A stretch of DNA of 38,236 nt from the NCBI GenBank assembly GCA_038852315.1, contig JAWCKF010000016.1:1-38236 (forward strand). The letters are read 5' to 3'. The notes beneath the pieces are model-generated. The model did not search any database. It saw only the letters and a list, made by a program, of their open reading frames with translations, and was not told where the DNA came from. The first letter of the stretch is position 1. Every line of letters starts with the position of its first letter. This document shows, piece after piece, positions 26,713 to 34,251 of the stretch. A program made the position numbers and the translations under genes. This DNA comes from COMBO-56-21 sp038852315 (lineage in GTDB: Archaea; Thermoplasmatota; Thermoplasmata; UBA10834).

Positions 26713-26804
26713 TAGCCCCGGGAGGATTCGAACCTCCGTCGCAAGATCTCTCCTTGCGAGAGCAATCCAGAGTCTCGCATGATTGACCGCTACACTACGG
26801 GGCT
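26713..26804 (-). tRNA. tRNA-Gln (anticodon CUG) with intron
   Basis: On the minus strand the acceptor stem AGCCCCG/CGGGGCT has discriminator A. The D arm is of the GTGT...TCAT type. The T arm is GGAGG-TTCGAAT-CCTCC. The anticodon loop CTCTGG-A closes on stem CGAGA/TCTTG once 19 bases are removed. Positions 34-36 read CTG, giving Gln. A TATA box lies about 33 bp upstream, and a T-rich CTTTCTT run follows the 3' end. No CCA is encoded. Confidence 0.9.
26748..26766 (-). other. 19-nt tRNA intron with canonical bulge-helix-bulge
   Basis: The intron lies between positions 37 and 38. Outer stem GCGAGA/TCTTGC, a 3-base bulge GG^A, central 4-bp helix CTCT/GGAG (one U-G pair), 3-base bulge AG^A, and inner stem TTGC/GCAA with loop TCTC form the hBHBh substrate of the archaeal splicing endonuclease. 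Confidence 0.85.
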
Positions 26805-26833
26805 GTTCGGCAACCGTCGCTATTCCGCTTCTT

Positions 26834-26845
26834 CTATTTAAGAAA
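26834..26845 (-). promoter_or_regulatory. TATA box of tRNA-Gln
   Basis: On the minus strand TTTCTTAAATAG lies 30-38 bp before the first tRNA base, the normal archaeal spacing. Confidence 0.6.
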
Positions 26846-26878
26846 TGACAGGAGACCGGGCTCCGCGGTCGGCTTGGG

Positions 26879-27529
26879 TCACCTCTTGACCGACTCGACG
26901 GCCTTTACGAGCTGCTCGAACACGCCCTCGATGCCCTTGGAGCCGTCGATGTCCACCAGCTTGCCCTTGGACCTGTAGTGCTCGATCAGGGGCGCCGTCT
27001 GCTCCTGGTACACCTTCAACCGCCTCCTGATGGTCTCTTCCTTGTCGTCGTCCCTCTGAATGAGCGGTGTCCCGCACTTGTCACATATGCCGTCGTTCTT
27101 CGGAGGGTTGAACCTCACGTGGTAGACGGCAGCGCACCTAGGACATATCCTTCGGCCCACAGCGCGCTCGACCAGCACCTCGGGGTCGACCACGATGTTT
27201 AGCACGAGGTCTATGTCAGTCATCTTCTCGAGCTCCCTTGCTTGGTTCATCGTGCGCGGGAAGCCGTCCAAGAGGTAGCCGTTCCTGCAGTCCGGCTGGG
27301 AAACCCTTTCCTTAATCATCTGTACAATCAGGTCATCTGGGCCGAGTTTGCCAGCGTCGAGTATCTCCTTGACCTTGACCCCTATGGGCGTCTTCTTGGC
27401 CACATGCTCCCTGAGGAGATCCCCCGTCGCGACATGGGGGATTCCGTATCTCTTCGATAGCTTCTGCGCCTGCGTCCCCTTGCCCGCGCTCGGAGGGCCG
27501 AAGATCACGAGCTTCATCATGTCAACCAT
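26879..27529 (-). CDS. adk: Adenylate kinase with zinc-binding LID
   Basis: A 216-residue long-form adenylate kinase that interconverts ATP + AMP and 2 ADP. The P-loop GPPSAGKGT is at 11-19 and GYLLDGFPRT is the AMP/ATP-site segment. The LID carries the zinc site CPRC...CDKC (C-x2-C, then about 17 residues, then C-x2-C), as in Gram-positive bacteria. This is the bacterial-type enzyme, not the trimeric archaeal AdkA. Candidate starts are 27529, 27520 and 27517. A GATAAGTAC TATA-like box at 27551-27560 would place initiation at about 27529, favouring a leaderless start there; the conserved part begins at MKLVIFG (27517). Confidence 0.93.
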   Translation of the reverse strand: MVDMMKLVIFGPPSAGKGTQAQKLSKRYGIPHVATGDLLREHVAKKTPIGVKVKEILDAGKLGPDDLIVQMIKERVSQPDCRNGYLLDGFPRTMNQARELEKMTDIDLVLNIVVDPEVLVERAVGRRICPRCAAVYHVRFNPPKNDGICDKCGTPLIQRDDDKEETIRRRLKVYQEQTAPLIEHYRSKGKLVDIDGSKGIEGVFEQLVKAVESVKR

Positions 27530-27549
27530 CCGGCGGAATGAGGTGGCTG

Positions 27550-27562
27550 TACTTATCCGTTG
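27550..27562 (-). promoter_or_regulatory. Putative TATA box of adk
   Basis: On the minus strand AACGGATAAGTAC lies about 26 bp before the ATG at 27529, consistent with a leaderless transcript. The match is moderate, and read-through from the gene upstream is also possible. Confidence 0.35.
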
Positions 27563-27579
27563 TTGAAGGACACCTGCGC

Positions 27580-28164
27580 TCATTCAGTCAGCGAACTCAC
27601 AAAGACCCTCAGACGCAGCTCGACATAGTAGTGTGCTGGCAGCCCGAATATCTCGGGAGATATCTCCCCCCTCATCTCTTCAGGAGGCGCATCAGCTCCC
27701 CATGACGCGATGTAGTAGCCGTCCCATGCCCCGTTCCAGACTTTGTCGACCTCCACGAGCTCCGCCACGATCCTTGCTTCCCGGCTCTCGAGGATGAGCG
27801 CCCTCCTCAGGTTGTCATAGCTGACTGTCAGCGAGAGCTCGTGGATCTGGAGAACATCGCCCAAACCGACATCAAGGGTCAGCCCCAGAACAACATTGTC
27901 GCCTGTGAAGTAGACCGGCACGAGCCCCCCGGAAGGACTCCTGTCGAGCCACCTGTAGCCGTGAAATGAGACGGCGTACTCAGCCGCATACTCAAACCCG
28001 CCGTGGGATCGGCCGGCGTCGTTCACGTGCAGGCTGCCGTGTTCGAACATGAACTCATGTGTGGCGAACGACTCGTGCCAAGGGGAAAAGGCGGTAAAGG
28101 TTGCCGCAACGAGAACAAGGAATGTCACACCCACCAGGAGCCCCAGGTCGCCTCTTCGCGCCAT
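27580..28164 (-). CDS. Small exported/membrane-anchored protein of unknown function
   Basis: A 194-residue protein with an N-terminal hydrophobic segment after MARRGD (about residues 6-26), acting as signal anchor or signal peptide. An extracytoplasmic domain of alternating beta character follows, rich in aromatic residues and with few lysines. No family is recognised. The ATG at 28164 is chosen because it directly precedes the hydrophobic core; the open frame continues to 28380 but that part runs through the divergent promoter and first codons of the FAD-oxidase gene. A TTTACTAC box about 27 bp upstream could serve as promoter. It ends 51 bp before adk on the same strand. Confidence 0.6.
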   Translation of the reverse strand: MARRGDLGLLVGVTFLVLVAATFTAFSPWHESFATHEFMFEHGSLHVNDAGRSHGGFEYAAEYAVSFHGYRWLDRSPSGGLVPVYFTGDNVVLGLTLDVGLGDVLQIHELSLTVSYDNLRRALILESREARIVAELVEVDKVWNGAWDGYYIASWGADAPPEEMRGEISPEIFGLPAHYYVELRLRVFVSSLTE

Positions 28165-28219
28165 CGCAGAACTAATCGTGAATCCCTGTAGTAAAGTCTG
28201 TCGGAAAGATGTCAGTGAA

Positions 28220-28233
28220 AATGATTTTATCTG
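28220..28233 (+). promoter_or_regulatory. BRE/TATA of the FAD-oxidase gene
   Basis: AATGATTTTATCTG preceded by GTGAAA; initiation near 28254 would leave about nine leader bases before the ATG at 28263. Confidence 0.5.
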
Positions 28234-28262
28234 GCCCCGGGCATTTGCGGCATGTGTAACCG

Positions 28263-29753
28263 ATGAAGAAGGCCATACTCGAGGAACTAGAGAGGATAGT
28301 CGGCAAGGAAAGGATGTCCACGAAGACGGCGGACCTTTACGTGTACGGCTTCGACGCATCCATACACCACAAGAACCCACACGTAGTCGTCAGGCCAGTG
28401 AGCGCCCTCGAGGTCTCCGAGATTGTGAAACTGGCCAACAGGACCCGGACCCCCGTTGTGCCCCGAGGTGCGGGCACCGCGATGTGCGGCCATACGGTGC
28501 CGCTCAAGGGCGGGATCATAGTGGACCTCACTCTGATGAACAGGATCAAGGAGGTCAGGATAGAGGACCTGTACTGTGTGGTGGAGCCGGGCGTGGTCTA
28601 CGACAAGCTCAACGCGGTCCTGGGCAAGCACGGGTTCTGGTTCCCCACGAGTCCGGGGAGCGGCGAGGCGTGTACCATCGGGGGGATGGTCGTCACGAAC
28701 GCGTCCGGGATGAGGGCCATAAAGTACGGAGCAACGAGGGACTATGTCCTCGGCCTCGAGGTGGTTCTTCCGACCGGCGAGATAATCCACACGGGCACGA
28801 GGACTCTCAAGAATTCCTCGGGCTACCAGCTCGACAGGCTGATGGTGGGAAGCGAGGGCACGCTCGGAATAGTCACGGAGATCACGCTGAAGCTGGCGTT
28901 CAAGCCGAAGGCCTCGGCGATGACGCTCGCGGCCTTCAACAGCCTCTACGATGCTGGCAAGTGCGTGTCCAACATCATCAAGAAGCCGCTGATGCCGTCG
29001 GCCATCGAGCTCATGGATGACATAACCATCAAGGCCGTCAACAAATGCATGAACGTCGGCCTTCCTGACGCGGCGGCGATACTGATGATCGAGGTGGACG
29101 GTCATCCGGCTGCGGTCGAGGACGAGCTGAAGATAGTCGAGCAGATCTGCAGGGAGAGCGGGGCCGTTTCGACCGAGGCCACCAGGGACAAGAAGAGGAT
29201 CGACTACTGGACTTACGCCCGCAAGGCCATCATGCCCTCGCTGAGCCGCTACGGCGAGAAGTTCGTGTCAGTCGCGCTGGCGGACGACATGTCCGTCCCC
29301 ATATCCAAGATACCCGATGCGGTCGTTGCGTTCCACGAGATAGCGGAAAGGAACGGGGTCATCGTGGGGACTTACGGCCACTCAGCGGACGGCAACCTTC
29401 ACACCAAGATGCTAGTCGAGCCGTACAGCGAGGACAGCTGGCGCAGGGGTGAGAAGGCCGTGAGCGAGATATACGACAAGGTCATCGAGCTCGGGGGCAC
29501 GGTGACGGGCGAGCACGGCGTTTCGATAACCAAGGCACCGTACATGAAGAAGGAACGGGCTGATTCGCTGAAGGCCATGAAGGCCATCAAGAAGGCCCTC
29601 GATCCCAAGAACATAATGAACCCAGGCAAGATGTTCGACTGGGAGGGCAACGTCATAGCCCACCTGAGGTATCCCGCGTTCGCAGAGAGCAAGGGCTGCA
29701 TGCCCGACGCGGTCTGCGAGCCCAAGGAGGAGCCACAGCCTGGCACGAAGTGA
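28263..29753 (+). CDS. FAD-linked oxidase, GlcD/D-lactate dehydrogenase family
   Basis: A 496-residue PCMH-type flavoprotein. The FAD-binding half has PRGAGTAMCGHTVPLKGG (about 68-85) and TSPGSGEACTIGGMVVTNASG (about 129-149). The C-terminal catalytic half has YGHSADGNLHTKM (the family's GHxGDGNxH) and GEHGVSITK, ending with ALDPKNIMNPGKMF. It oxidises a 2-hydroxy acid such as D-lactate or glycolate. The electron acceptor is not obvious because no GlcE/GlcF, EtfAB or Fe-S partner is adjacent; the ferredoxin domain of the next gene is not an obvious partner. Substrate choice within the family cannot be read from sequence. Confidence 0.88.
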   Translation: MKKAILEELERIVGKERMSTKTADLYVYGFDASIHHKNPHVVVRPVSALEVSEIVKLANRTRTPVVPRGAGTAMCGHTVPLKGGIIVDLTLMNRIKEVRIEDLYCVVEPGVVYDKLNAVLGKHGFWFPTSPGSGEACTIGGMVVTNASGMRAIKYGATRDYVLGLEVVLPTGEIIHTGTRTLKNSSGYQLDRLMVGSEGTLGIVTEITLKLAFKPKASAMTLAAFNSLYDAGKCVSNIIKKPLMPSAIELMDDITIKAVNKCMNVGLPDAAAILMIEVDGHPAAVEDELKIVEQICRESGAVSTEATRDKKRIDYWTYARKAIMPSLSRYGEKFVSVALADDMSVPISKIPDAVVAFHEIAERNGVIVGTYGHSADGNLHTKMLVEPYSEDSWRRGEKAVSEIYDKVIELGGTVTGEHGVSITKAPYMKKERADSLKAMKAIKKALDPKNIMNPGKMFDWEGNVIAHLRYPAFAESKGCMPDAVCEPKEEPQPGTK

Positions 29754-29789
29754 CCTGCCCTGACAATGCGAGGCGCGGCCCGCCAGATA

Positions 29790-29800
29790 GGTTATTTACG
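29790..29800 (+). promoter_or_regulatory. TATA-like box of the PP-loop/PUA/ferredoxin gene
   Basis: GGTTATTTACG at this position predicts initiation near 29822, 26 bases before the chosen ATG and at an alternative in-frame GTG (29824). Confidence 0.4.
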
Positions 29801-29847
29801 GCCTTTCGTCATAGCATCGGCCCGTGAGGCCTGTACGTGACCGCGTA

Positions 29848-31737
29848 ATGCCACAGCTGTTCTGGTGCGACAGGTGCAACGTCCCGCTCATAGGGAGCAC
29901 GTGCGGGAGGTGCGGACGCCGCGGAAGAAGGGTCGAGCTCTCGCCCCCTGGAGACATAAGGCCAGCAATGCGTGGCACCAAGCGCCGGCTCAGGTACCTC
30001 TTCCTACGACAGTTCGGGGTACAGCAGCTCGTTCCAGAGATAGTCGTGCTCAACAAGAGCTCTGGAGAGGACAGGGCCGAGGAGGTCATAATCGACGGGA
30101 GGAGGGTGGCCCTTCTGAGCTACGACCTGGAGAAGAAAGACCACTTCCTCACACTCAGGATTGACGGCGCCAGGATGCTCGTCGGCCTAGACCCGAAGCG
30201 TATGGTGACCCTGCGAAAGGCGGACGGGCACATGAAGGGCAGATATCTGCCCCCAGAAGCGATCGAGTCGTACGACCGGAACATCGCGGAAGGCGACGAG
30301 GTCATCATAAGGATGGGCAAGTTCATCGGGTGCGGCTCCGCGAGGGTTCGGGCGTCCGGGCTGCGTGCCTCCGCCAAGGGCATCAAGGTGAGGGACATCA
30401 CGCAGGCGGGCCCGCTAAGTCCTGGCAAGCGAGCCTGGCCTAAGGACATGCTGAAGGCCAATCTGCCGTACATCGCAGCCAAGAAGGCAAGGGCAGAGCA
30501 CGAGCTCAAGGAGGCGATCTCGAAGCTGAAACTACCCCTGACGGTCTCGTTCAGCGGTGGCAAGGACAGCCTGGTCGTGCTGGACCTGGTCTCTTCTATC
30601 ACCCGCGACTTCACCGCGGTGTTCATCGATACTGGTCTCGAGCATCCGCAGACAAGAGAATATGTCACCCAGATCGCCAAAGAGAAGGGGTTGAGACTCC
30701 TCGTCGCCGATGCAGGCAACGCCTTCGAGGACAACTACCCGGTCTTCGGCCCGCCCGCCAAGGACTTCAGGTGGTGCTGCAAGGTGTGCAAGCTAGCCCC
30801 GGTAACCAAGCTGATTGACGAGCAGTTCCCTCATGGGACGGCCACGGTCGAGGGCAACAGACGGCTTGAGTCCTTCTCGCGCGCCCGTCTCGGCCTGGTG
30901 GAGCAGAACCCGTTCGTGCCAGGTCAGACCATAATCAATCCGATAAGAGACTGGACTGGTCTGGACGTTTGGCTCTACATCATGATGCGGGGGCTCAGGT
31001 ACAACCCGCTCTACGACGAGGACATCGAGCGTGTCGGGTGCTGGATGTGCCCCTCAACACTCGCGAGCGAGTGCGCTGACATAGGTCGGCTGACCCCTGA
31101 ACTCGCAAAGTGGTGGGAGATGAAGCTCGTTGCCTGGGCCGAGGAGAACAACCTCCCCCGAGAATTCGTCGACTACGGCTTCTGGCGCTGGAAGGAGCCG
31201 CCCCCCAAGATGCACGCGCTCGGTGAGAGGCTGGGGCTGAGGATATCCCCGAAGAGAGCTGACACGCTCAGGCTCAGCGTGATAAAGGGGGTCAGTCCAT
31301 GCGCGTCAGGTGGCTACTCCGTCGAGGCTGTGCTCAAGATGCCTGCGGATGCAGGCCTCCGGAGGACCGCAGAAGTTCTCAAGACAGTGGGCGATGTGCG
31401 CATCGTTGAGGACTTCGGAGTCGTCATGGTGGATGCGAAGCTCGGACGCGCGAAGGTATTCGCAGGAGGACAGATATCGGCTGTCGCGGACACACCCGAG
31501 CGCGCGCTAAGGCTGTTCGACAAGGTGGCTAGGGCCACCCTCAGGGCAGGTATGTGCACGAGGTGTGGGATATGCGTCACGGCATGCCCTGAGAAGTGCA
31601 TCAGGCTGGACGGCACGATAACTGTGGACGAGAGAGCGTGTGCGCGGTGCGGCAAGTGCGCTGAGGGGTGCGTCGTCGCACACTACTTCGACAAGCTAGC
31701 AGGTGGTCTGCCGTCCTATCAAGAGAAATCCCGCTGA
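29848..31737 (+). CDS. PAPS-reductase-type PP-loop protein with zinc ribbon, PUA and ferredoxin domains
   Basis: A 629-residue fusion. Domains in order: a zinc ribbon (C7, C10, C19, C22); a PUA-like RNA-binding domain (about 80-190, ending GDEVIIRMGKFIGCGSARV); an adenylating PP-loop ATPase of PAPS-reductase type (SFSGGKDS at 234-241, then RWCCKVCK and GCWMCPS cysteine clusters); an extra about 90-residue domain; and a C-terminal 2x[4Fe-4S] ferredoxin (C570/573/576/580 and C598/601/604/608). Archaeal homologues are commonly annotated as PAPS reductase. The PUA and zinc ribbon argue instead for an RNA substrate, for example tRNA thiolation using the Fe-S domain for sulfur or electron supply (inference). 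ATG 29848 is chosen; GTG 29824 would add eight residues. Confidence 0.85.
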   Translation: MPQLFWCDRCNVPLIGSTCGRCGRRGRRVELSPPGDIRPAMRGTKRRLRYLFLRQFGVQQLVPEIVVLNKSSGEDRAEEVIIDGRRVALLSYDLEKKDHFLTLRIDGARMLVGLDPKRMVTLRKADGHMKGRYLPPEAIESYDRNIAEGDEVIIRMGKFIGCGSARVRASGLRASAKGIKVRDITQAGPLSPGKRAWPKDMLKANLPYIAAKKARAEHELKEAISKLKLPLTVSFSGGKDSLVVLDLVSSITRDFTAVFIDTGLEHPQTREYVTQIAKEKGLRLLVADAGNAFEDNYPVFGPPAKDFRWCCKVCKLAPVTKLIDEQFPHGTATVEGNRRLESFSRARLGLVEQNPFVPGQTIINPIRDWTGLDVWLYIMMRGLRYNPLYDEDIERVGCWMCPSTLASECADIGRLTPELAKWWEMKLVAWAEENNLPREFVDYGFWRWKEPPPKMHALGERLGLRISPKRADTLRLSVIKGVSPCASGGYSVEAVLKMPADAGLRRTAEVLKTVGDVRIVEDFGVVMVDAKLGRAKVFAGGQISAVADTPERALRLFDKVARATLRAGMCTRCGICVTACPEKCIRLDGTITVDERACARCGKCAEGCVVAHYFDKLAGGLPSYQEKSR

Positions 31738-31750
31738 GGCCCCTGTCTCC

Positions 31751-32029
31751 TCAGCCGCCCTCTTCCTTCAGCTTCTTGGCGACCTTGAGCGTCTCCTCCT
31801 TGGCCTTGGTCACGCCCTTCTTGCCGAGCTCCAAGGCGGATTTCGCGACGGGCTTGACCTCCTTGGCGGCGGCCGCCGTCACAGTGACGCCGGTCTCGAG
31901 CACCTGGCCCGTCACCTTGGCAGCCTTTCCCACCGTCTTGCTCATCAGGCTCTTGCTCGGCTCTCCCCCGCACTTCGGGCAGACTGAAGCGCCGCCCATG
32001 GGCTCGCCACACCTCGAACATCTAGCCAT
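31751..32029 (-). CDS. Zinc-ribbon protein with long amphipathic helix
   Basis: A 92-residue protein. An N-terminal zinc ribbon (C4-x2-C7-x9-C17-x2-C20) is followed by a Lys/Ala/Val/Glu-rich region (about 25-92) that reads as one or two amphipathic helices, similar to LEA-like or apolipoprotein-like repeats. No family is assigned. The ATG at 32029 precedes the first cysteine pair; an upstream in-frame ATG at 32062 is possible but lies too close to the TATA box (GGTTTATAGCC, about 40 bp from 32029). It could bind nucleic acid or membrane surfaces. It is convergent with the PP-loop gene and divergent from the membrane-protein gene at 32121. Confidence 0.65.
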   Translation of the reverse strand: MARCSRCGEPMGGASVCPKCGGEPSKSLMSKTVGKAAKVTGQVLETGVTVTAAAAKEVKPVAKSALELGKKGVTKAKEETLKVAKKLKEEGG

Positions 32030-32062
32030 TGGCTGATCCCTCAGGAGGACAAGGCGGTTCAT

Positions 32063-32095
32063 CGGCTATAAACCCTCCACCAAGGGCTTTATCGA
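32063..32095. promoter_or_regulatory. Back-to-back TATA boxes in a divergent intergenic region
   Basis: The minus-strand GGTTTATAGCC (about 32063-32074) serves the zinc-ribbon gene. The plus-strand GGCTTTATCG (about 32085-32095) lies 26-34 bp before the ATG at 32121, predicting a nearly leaderless mRNA. Confidence 0.5.
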
Positions 32096-32120
32096 CACTG
32101 CGCGTTACGGCTCACCTGAC

Positions 32121-32831
32121 ATGGTGACGCTGGTTCAGATCGTAAGTGCGGCCGCTGGCTTCGGTCCCTCAATAGTCCTCCTTTACTTCACGCTCAGGGA
32201 CTACACGACGCCCAAGGTCAGCCTGCCATTCTTCGACGACACCAAGATATTCAAGTTCTTTGCGCTGGGTGTCGTCCTCGGCATGGCCATCTACGCCTTC
32301 GAAGAGTGGGGCAGAACGGTGTCGGGCGACGTACTGATCGCGGCCGTTCTGCTGTTCGCCATAATGGAGTCCCTCCTGAAGCTGATAATACTCAACTTCC
32401 CGAGGTTCCAAAGGAGGGTGGACACGGCCTTCTGCGGGGTGGCCCTAGGACTAGGGATGGCGTGCACATTCACCTTCGCGAGCGTCTATGTGAGTCTGCT
32501 GTCAGTCGAGAATCCCGGGATGGCTGAGATGACCATCTTCTCGCTCATCGGAGTGCAGCTCGTGCTACTGCATGGCTCGACGACGACGATGATAGGCATA
32601 GGCGTGGTGAGAGGGGAGGTCAGGGACTACTTCTTCCTGGCTTTCCTGGTGCACCTGAGCTACAGCCTGCTGATGATACCGTTCTTCCAGCTGGGAGCAC
32701 CCTGGAACTACATGGGCGTGGGAGCTGCGTCCATGGCCGTCGTGTACGCCTACGTGCGTGTGGTCAGAACATCGCTGCCTGCGCTCATCGCGGATGCGAA
32801 GAGGCTCAGCCAGAAGAAACGGAAGCGGTGA
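32121..32831 (+). CDS. Multi-pass membrane protein, possibly degenerate PrsW-like
   Basis: A 236-residue protein with about six to seven membrane helices and a very basic C-terminus. Helix order and a few residues recall the PrsW family of membrane metalloproteases: FAIMESLLKL (E83-x3-K87, cf. EExxK), then D101-TAFCGVALGLGMACTF (cf. DxxxYGxxxGLGFAxxEN) and H151 in LLHGSTTTMIG. The second glutamate of the first motif and the glutamate expected after the GLG stretch are missing (serine and threonine instead). If related it is therefore probably inactive as a protease. A plain unrelated membrane protein remains possible. It converges with the DUF1922-like gene, 10 bp away. Confidence 0.6.
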   Translation: MVTLVQIVSAAAGFGPSIVLLYFTLRDYTTPKVSLPFFDDTKIFKFFALGVVLGMAIYAFEEWGRTVSGDVLIAAVLLFAIMESLLKLIILNFPRFQRRVDTAFCGVALGLGMACTFTFASVYVSLLSVENPGMAEMTIFSLIGVQLVLLHGSTTTMIGIGVVRGEVRDYFFLAFLVHLSYSLLMIPFFQLGAPWNYMGVGAASMAVVYAYVRVVRTSLPALIADAKRLSQKKRKR

Positions 32832-32841
32832 AGGGGCTTCG

Positions 32842-33294
32842 CTAGACCACCCTGTACTTGCCGTTCCCGCGCTCGTAGACGATGCTGAGCTCGATCATCC
32901 TCGCGAGCATCTCATCCGCCGACTCCTTCTCCAGGAGAGCGGCTACGCGCCTCAGGTCCTCCATATCGAACTCGGATTTGATTTCGGTCAGGCCCGCTGC
33001 AACCGTCTTCAAGCGGCTGAGAGGGTCCTTCGCGAGCTTCGCCCTGTCGGCAACCTCCGAGTAGGGGCCTCTCTTGGTCCTCCTTCTCAGTGCGGACAAC
33101 TGCTTACCACCCCTGAGCGCCGCGTTCGCCCGTCTCACGGCCTCAGCCAGCTCAGCAGGGGAATCGGTCTTGAAGTGGAACTTGATCCTGCCGAGTCTTA
33201 TCTCCCGCCCGCACTGGCATGTCGTGGTCTTCTTGGCAGTCTCGACCCCTCGCGCCATCCCACACTTAGGACAGACGATCACACCGTACCTCAT
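32842..33294 (-). CDS. DUF1922-like zinc protein with C-terminal winged-helix-like region
   Basis: A 150-residue protein. The N-terminus resembles archaeal DUF1922-type small zinc proteins: C8-x2-C11-x13-C25-x-C27-G, followed by REIRLGRIKFHFKTDSPAELAEAVRRAN. The middle is basic (ALRRRTKRGPYSE). The C-terminal 50 residues look like a winged helix ending in a beta-hairpin (IVYERGNGKYRVV), as at the ends of some replication and transcription proteins. It may bind DNA or a partner protein; the function is unknown. The ATG at 33294 is preferred over a TTG two codons earlier. It lies 24 bp after the V4R-DUF835 gene on the same strand and may be the third gene of that operon. The stop codon is TAG. 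Confidence 0.65.
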   Translation of the reverse strand: MRYGVIVCPKCGMARGVETAKKTTTCQCGREIRLGRIKFHFKTDSPAELAEAVRRANAALRGGKQLSALRRRTKRGPYSEVADRAKLAKDPLSRLKTVAAGLTEIKSEFDMEDLRRVAALLEKESADEMLARMIELSIVYERGNGKYRVV

Positions 33295-33318
33295 GTGCAA
33301 CCCTGTGCTGTCCAGCGG

Positions 33319-34251
33319 TCAGAACGACCGCATCTCCTTCTCCATGAGCTTGAGCTGGGATTCAGGCAGCGTGAGCGGGCTGACGGGCATGAGCATGATC
33401 GAATCGGTCACAGCAATCTTGTCATTTATGTGCTGTATGAACTTCAGCACTTTCTGAAAGTCGTTCTGTGATATGAGGTACTCGACGCCGGAAAGCAACA
33501 CCATGCACCTCTTGTTCTCCGAGATGAAGGTCTTGATGTCTGAGTACAAGAGGGCCAGGTTGGTAGGGTCGCGTGCATAGGACTTCTCCTGGTCCATCGA
33601 GAGCCACAGGAACGGCACTGACTTCAGCCCGTACCTGTCCTTGATCTTCTCAGGGTACTCCCTGGTCACGCACAGCGAGGGCACCCCGTGCCTGGAGGCA
33701 TCAACGAATATGTCGTAGGCCTGGTCCGGTATCTCCTCTTTTATAATGTAGGAGTAACCTGGCTCTAGGTTGTACTTCCTGAGGTCCTCCGCTTCTTTCG
33801 GCCTGCCAGGCTTCAGTACGTCGACGACCTCGTACGCCTGCATAACGCACTTTACGTAGCCCTGGCTCGCACACTCGACCTCGTCGACCTCGAACCTCTT
33901 GGAGAGCAGCTGAGAGACTATTCCTGATAGGTAGCCCCTGCCGAAGTCGCAGGATTTGCCCTCCTTGGCCTCCACGGACTCCTCGAGGTTCACTATCATC
34001 TCGCTCTCCTCCACGGATTCTATGGATATCCTGCTGAGCCCCGCCTCCATCCAAATCGGCTCTATCACTGACTTCACATCGCTAAGGCTCTCGCACGAGA
34101 GCCCGAAGCTCTCGACCAGAGCACGACCGCACCTCTGGCCGTACCTGTACAGCATAAGCCGCGCTCGCTGTTCGCCCTCCACTATCTCGAGCTCCTCGCG
34201 GAGGTGCGCGAGGGCTATCCCTGGCATGACGAAAAACGGCAGCGACTTCAT
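33319..34251 (-). CDS. V4R-domain and DUF835 signalling protein
   Basis: A 310-residue protein of two sensory-type domains. The N-terminal half is a V4R domain (about 30-145), with the family pattern FGRGYLSGIVSQLL...VECASQGYVKCVM containing the conserved Gly/Cys positions of small-molecule-binding V4R domains. The C-terminal half is DUF835 (about 160-300): GYSYIIKEE, LCVTREYPEKIKDRYGL, FLWLS, MVLLSGVEYLISQNDFQKVLKFIQ, and VSPLTLPESQLKLMEKEM. DUF835 occurs almost only in archaeal signalling proteins. The ATG overlaps the stop codon of the GTPase gene by four bases (ATGA), implying coupled translation and a common function. It is predicted cytosolic. Confidence 0.85.
   Translation of the reverse strand: MKSLPFFVMPGIALAHLREELEIVEGEQRARLMLYRYGQRCGRALVESFGLSCESLSDVKSVIEPIWMEAGLSRISIESVEESEMIVNLEESVEAKEGKSCDFGRGYLSGIVSQLLSKRFEVDEVECASQGYVKCVMQAYEVVDVLKPGRPKEAEDLRKYNLEPGYSYIIKEEIPDQAYDIFVDASRHGVPSLCVTREYPEKIKDRYGLKSVPFLWLSMDQEKSYARDPTNLALLYSDIKTFISENKRCMVLLSGVEYLISQNDFQKVLKFIQHINDKIAVTDSIMLMPVSPLTLPESQLKLMEKEMRSF

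Noticed and set aside
29848..31737. Sulfate-assimilation PAPS reductase as the definite function
   Set aside because: The family match covers only the middle PP-loop domain; the zinc ribbon, PUA and ferredoxin domains and the lack of partner genes make that name unsafe.
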